Origin: an uncultured Gammaproteobacteria bacterium
Lineage (GTDB): Bacteria > Pseudomonadota > Gammaproteobacteria > GCA-001735895
Assembly: GCA_937984095.1 (NCBI GenBank)
Contig: CALJYH010000055.1
Coordinates: 1-50,344, forward strand
DNA length: 50,344 bases
Direction: 5' to 3'
A program made the translations under genes and the position numbers. A model generated the notes under the pieces. It did no database searches. It had not been told where the DNA came from and was given only the letters and a program-made list of their open reading frames with translations. This document shows, in pieces, positions 49,790 through 50,344 of the stretch (position 1 is its first letter; each line of letters begins with the position of its first letter).

Positions 49790-50344
49790 ATGTTAATAAA
49801 AATACCTGACCTGCTAAATCCTGTACAGCTCGAGGCAGTTTGTTCGGTACTGCGACAAGGTAAGTTTGTCGATGGCAAGCTTAGCGCTGGGAAAAACGCC
49901 AGCGTTAAAAAAATTAACCAGGAACTTGCGCCCGGGGAGGACAGCTTTGATGCATTGAATAACGTAGTCATGACCGAGTTGGTACAAAATCCCTTGTATC
50001 TGCGCGCTGCCATGCCGGCAAAAATAGCTGCCCCGATCTATGCACGTTATGAACCCGGCATGGAATACGGTGGCCATATCGATGATCCGATTATGGGACC
50101 ACCCGGTTCAAGATACCGTTCCGATATATCAATCACCATTTTCCTGAACGGGCCGGAGGAATACGAGGGCGGTGAACTCTGCATTGAAACTAGTGACGGC
50201 AATACTGATATCAAACTCCCTGCGGGACACGCCATACTCTATCCATCAAACAGCTATCACTCGGTAAAAAAAGTAACCGCGGGCGAGCGACTGGTGGCGA
50301 TAACCTGGGTGCAAAGTTACATTCGCCGTGCAGACCAACGCGAG
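49790..50344 (+). CDS. PiuC/YbiX-like PKHD-type 2OG-Fe(II) oxygenase (cut by window end)
   Basis: The frame from ATG 49790 is open to the window end (185 codons) without a stop, so it is partial. The double-stranded beta-helix has YEPGMEYGGHIDDP (H, D), PSNSYHSV for the distal His and AGERLVAITWVQS for the Arg. Proteins of about 225 residues in this PKHD family (PiuC, YbiX) are linked with iron uptake. It lies 18 bp from the divergent gene at 49448. The C-terminal ~40 residues are missing. Confidence 0.88.
   Translation, partial: MLIKIPDLLNPVQLEAVCSVLRQGKFVDGKLSAGKNASVKKINQELAPGEDSFDALNNVVMTELVQNPLYLRAAMPAKIAAPIYARYEPGMEYGGHIDDPIMGPPGSRYRSDISITIFLNGPEEYEGGELCIETSDGNTDIKLPAGHAILYPSNSYHSVKKVTAGERLVAITWVQSYIRRADQRE

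Overview
The window looks like a chromosomal segment of a marine gammaproteobacterium that combines osmolyte catabolism with sulfur oxidation. This is inferred from gene content and protein style (VC_2705-type acetate/solute symporter pair, SrkA kinase, tRNA-Pro, Sox/TusA/DsrE2 proteins), not from a phylogenetic marker. No phage, transposase, CRISPR array or rRNA was seen. Genes are dense, many stop/start pairs overlap, and there is one tRNA.

Layout. 1-2311: a palindromic repeat, a terminator and a two-gene minus-strand Na+:solute symporter, whose large subunit carries an EF-hand-like loop. 2520-3931: an unknown protein and a GNAT acetyltransferase. 4044-9157: a tightly coupled ectoine/hydroxyectoine catabolic operon (a second ornithine-cyclodeaminase-like gene, eutB, eutC, doeA, doeB) without its usual transporter, regulator, doeC or doeD. 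9182-11445: FKBP isomerase, EamA exporter, DUF4124-glutaredoxin and tRNA-Pro(CGG), followed by a chain of six hairpins. 12646-17696: flavin monooxygenase, alpha/beta hydrolase, EamA permease, class III cyclase and an HpbD-like hydroxyproline-betaine epimerase. 17724-25135: a dimethylglycine-dehydrogenase-like flavoprotein, a fatty acid hydroxylase, a LysR regulator and a Rieske-SDR-SDR operon. Together these look like an N-methylated amino acid (betaine) demethylation region. 25231-28440: a cNMP-domain Ser/Thr kinase facing a cyclase-TPR protein. 28529-32662: ion-transporter-type permease, M23 peptidase, NUDIX hydrolase, a candidate small RNA and srkA.

32608-48520 is a sulfur region. On its left, a minus-strand set encodes a secreted small protein, a periplasmic rhodanese, a SoxW-like thioredoxin, a DsrE-like protein, a small protein and an alpha/beta hydrolase, followed by a decayed TlpA fragment. 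In the centre are a double-thioredoxin protein, a SoxK-like protein, and a minus-strand trio of lipoprotein, extremely Met-rich CXXCH protein and DUF302-like protein. On its right are soxXYZA, then tusA, dsrE2, a FadL-type outer membrane protein, a second DUF302-like protein and a YeeE/YedE transporter. A second alpha/beta hydrolase, a paralogue of the first, closes the region. No SoxB or SoxCD lies in the window. The likely theme is periplasmic handling of thiosulfate or polysulfur, with import of sulfane sulfur to a TusA/DsrE2 relay.

48712-50344 holds two different 2-oxoglutarate/Fe(II) oxygenases, the second (PiuC/YbiX-like) cut by the window edge.

The most unusual items are the uncharacterised proteins embedded in the sulfur region (Met-rich protein, DUF302 pair, FadL/YeeE pair), the orphan plus-strand terminator with a candidate small RNA, the post-tRNA hairpin chain, the kinase with an altered cyclic-nucleotide pocket, and a palindrome shared by several sulfur-region promoters.
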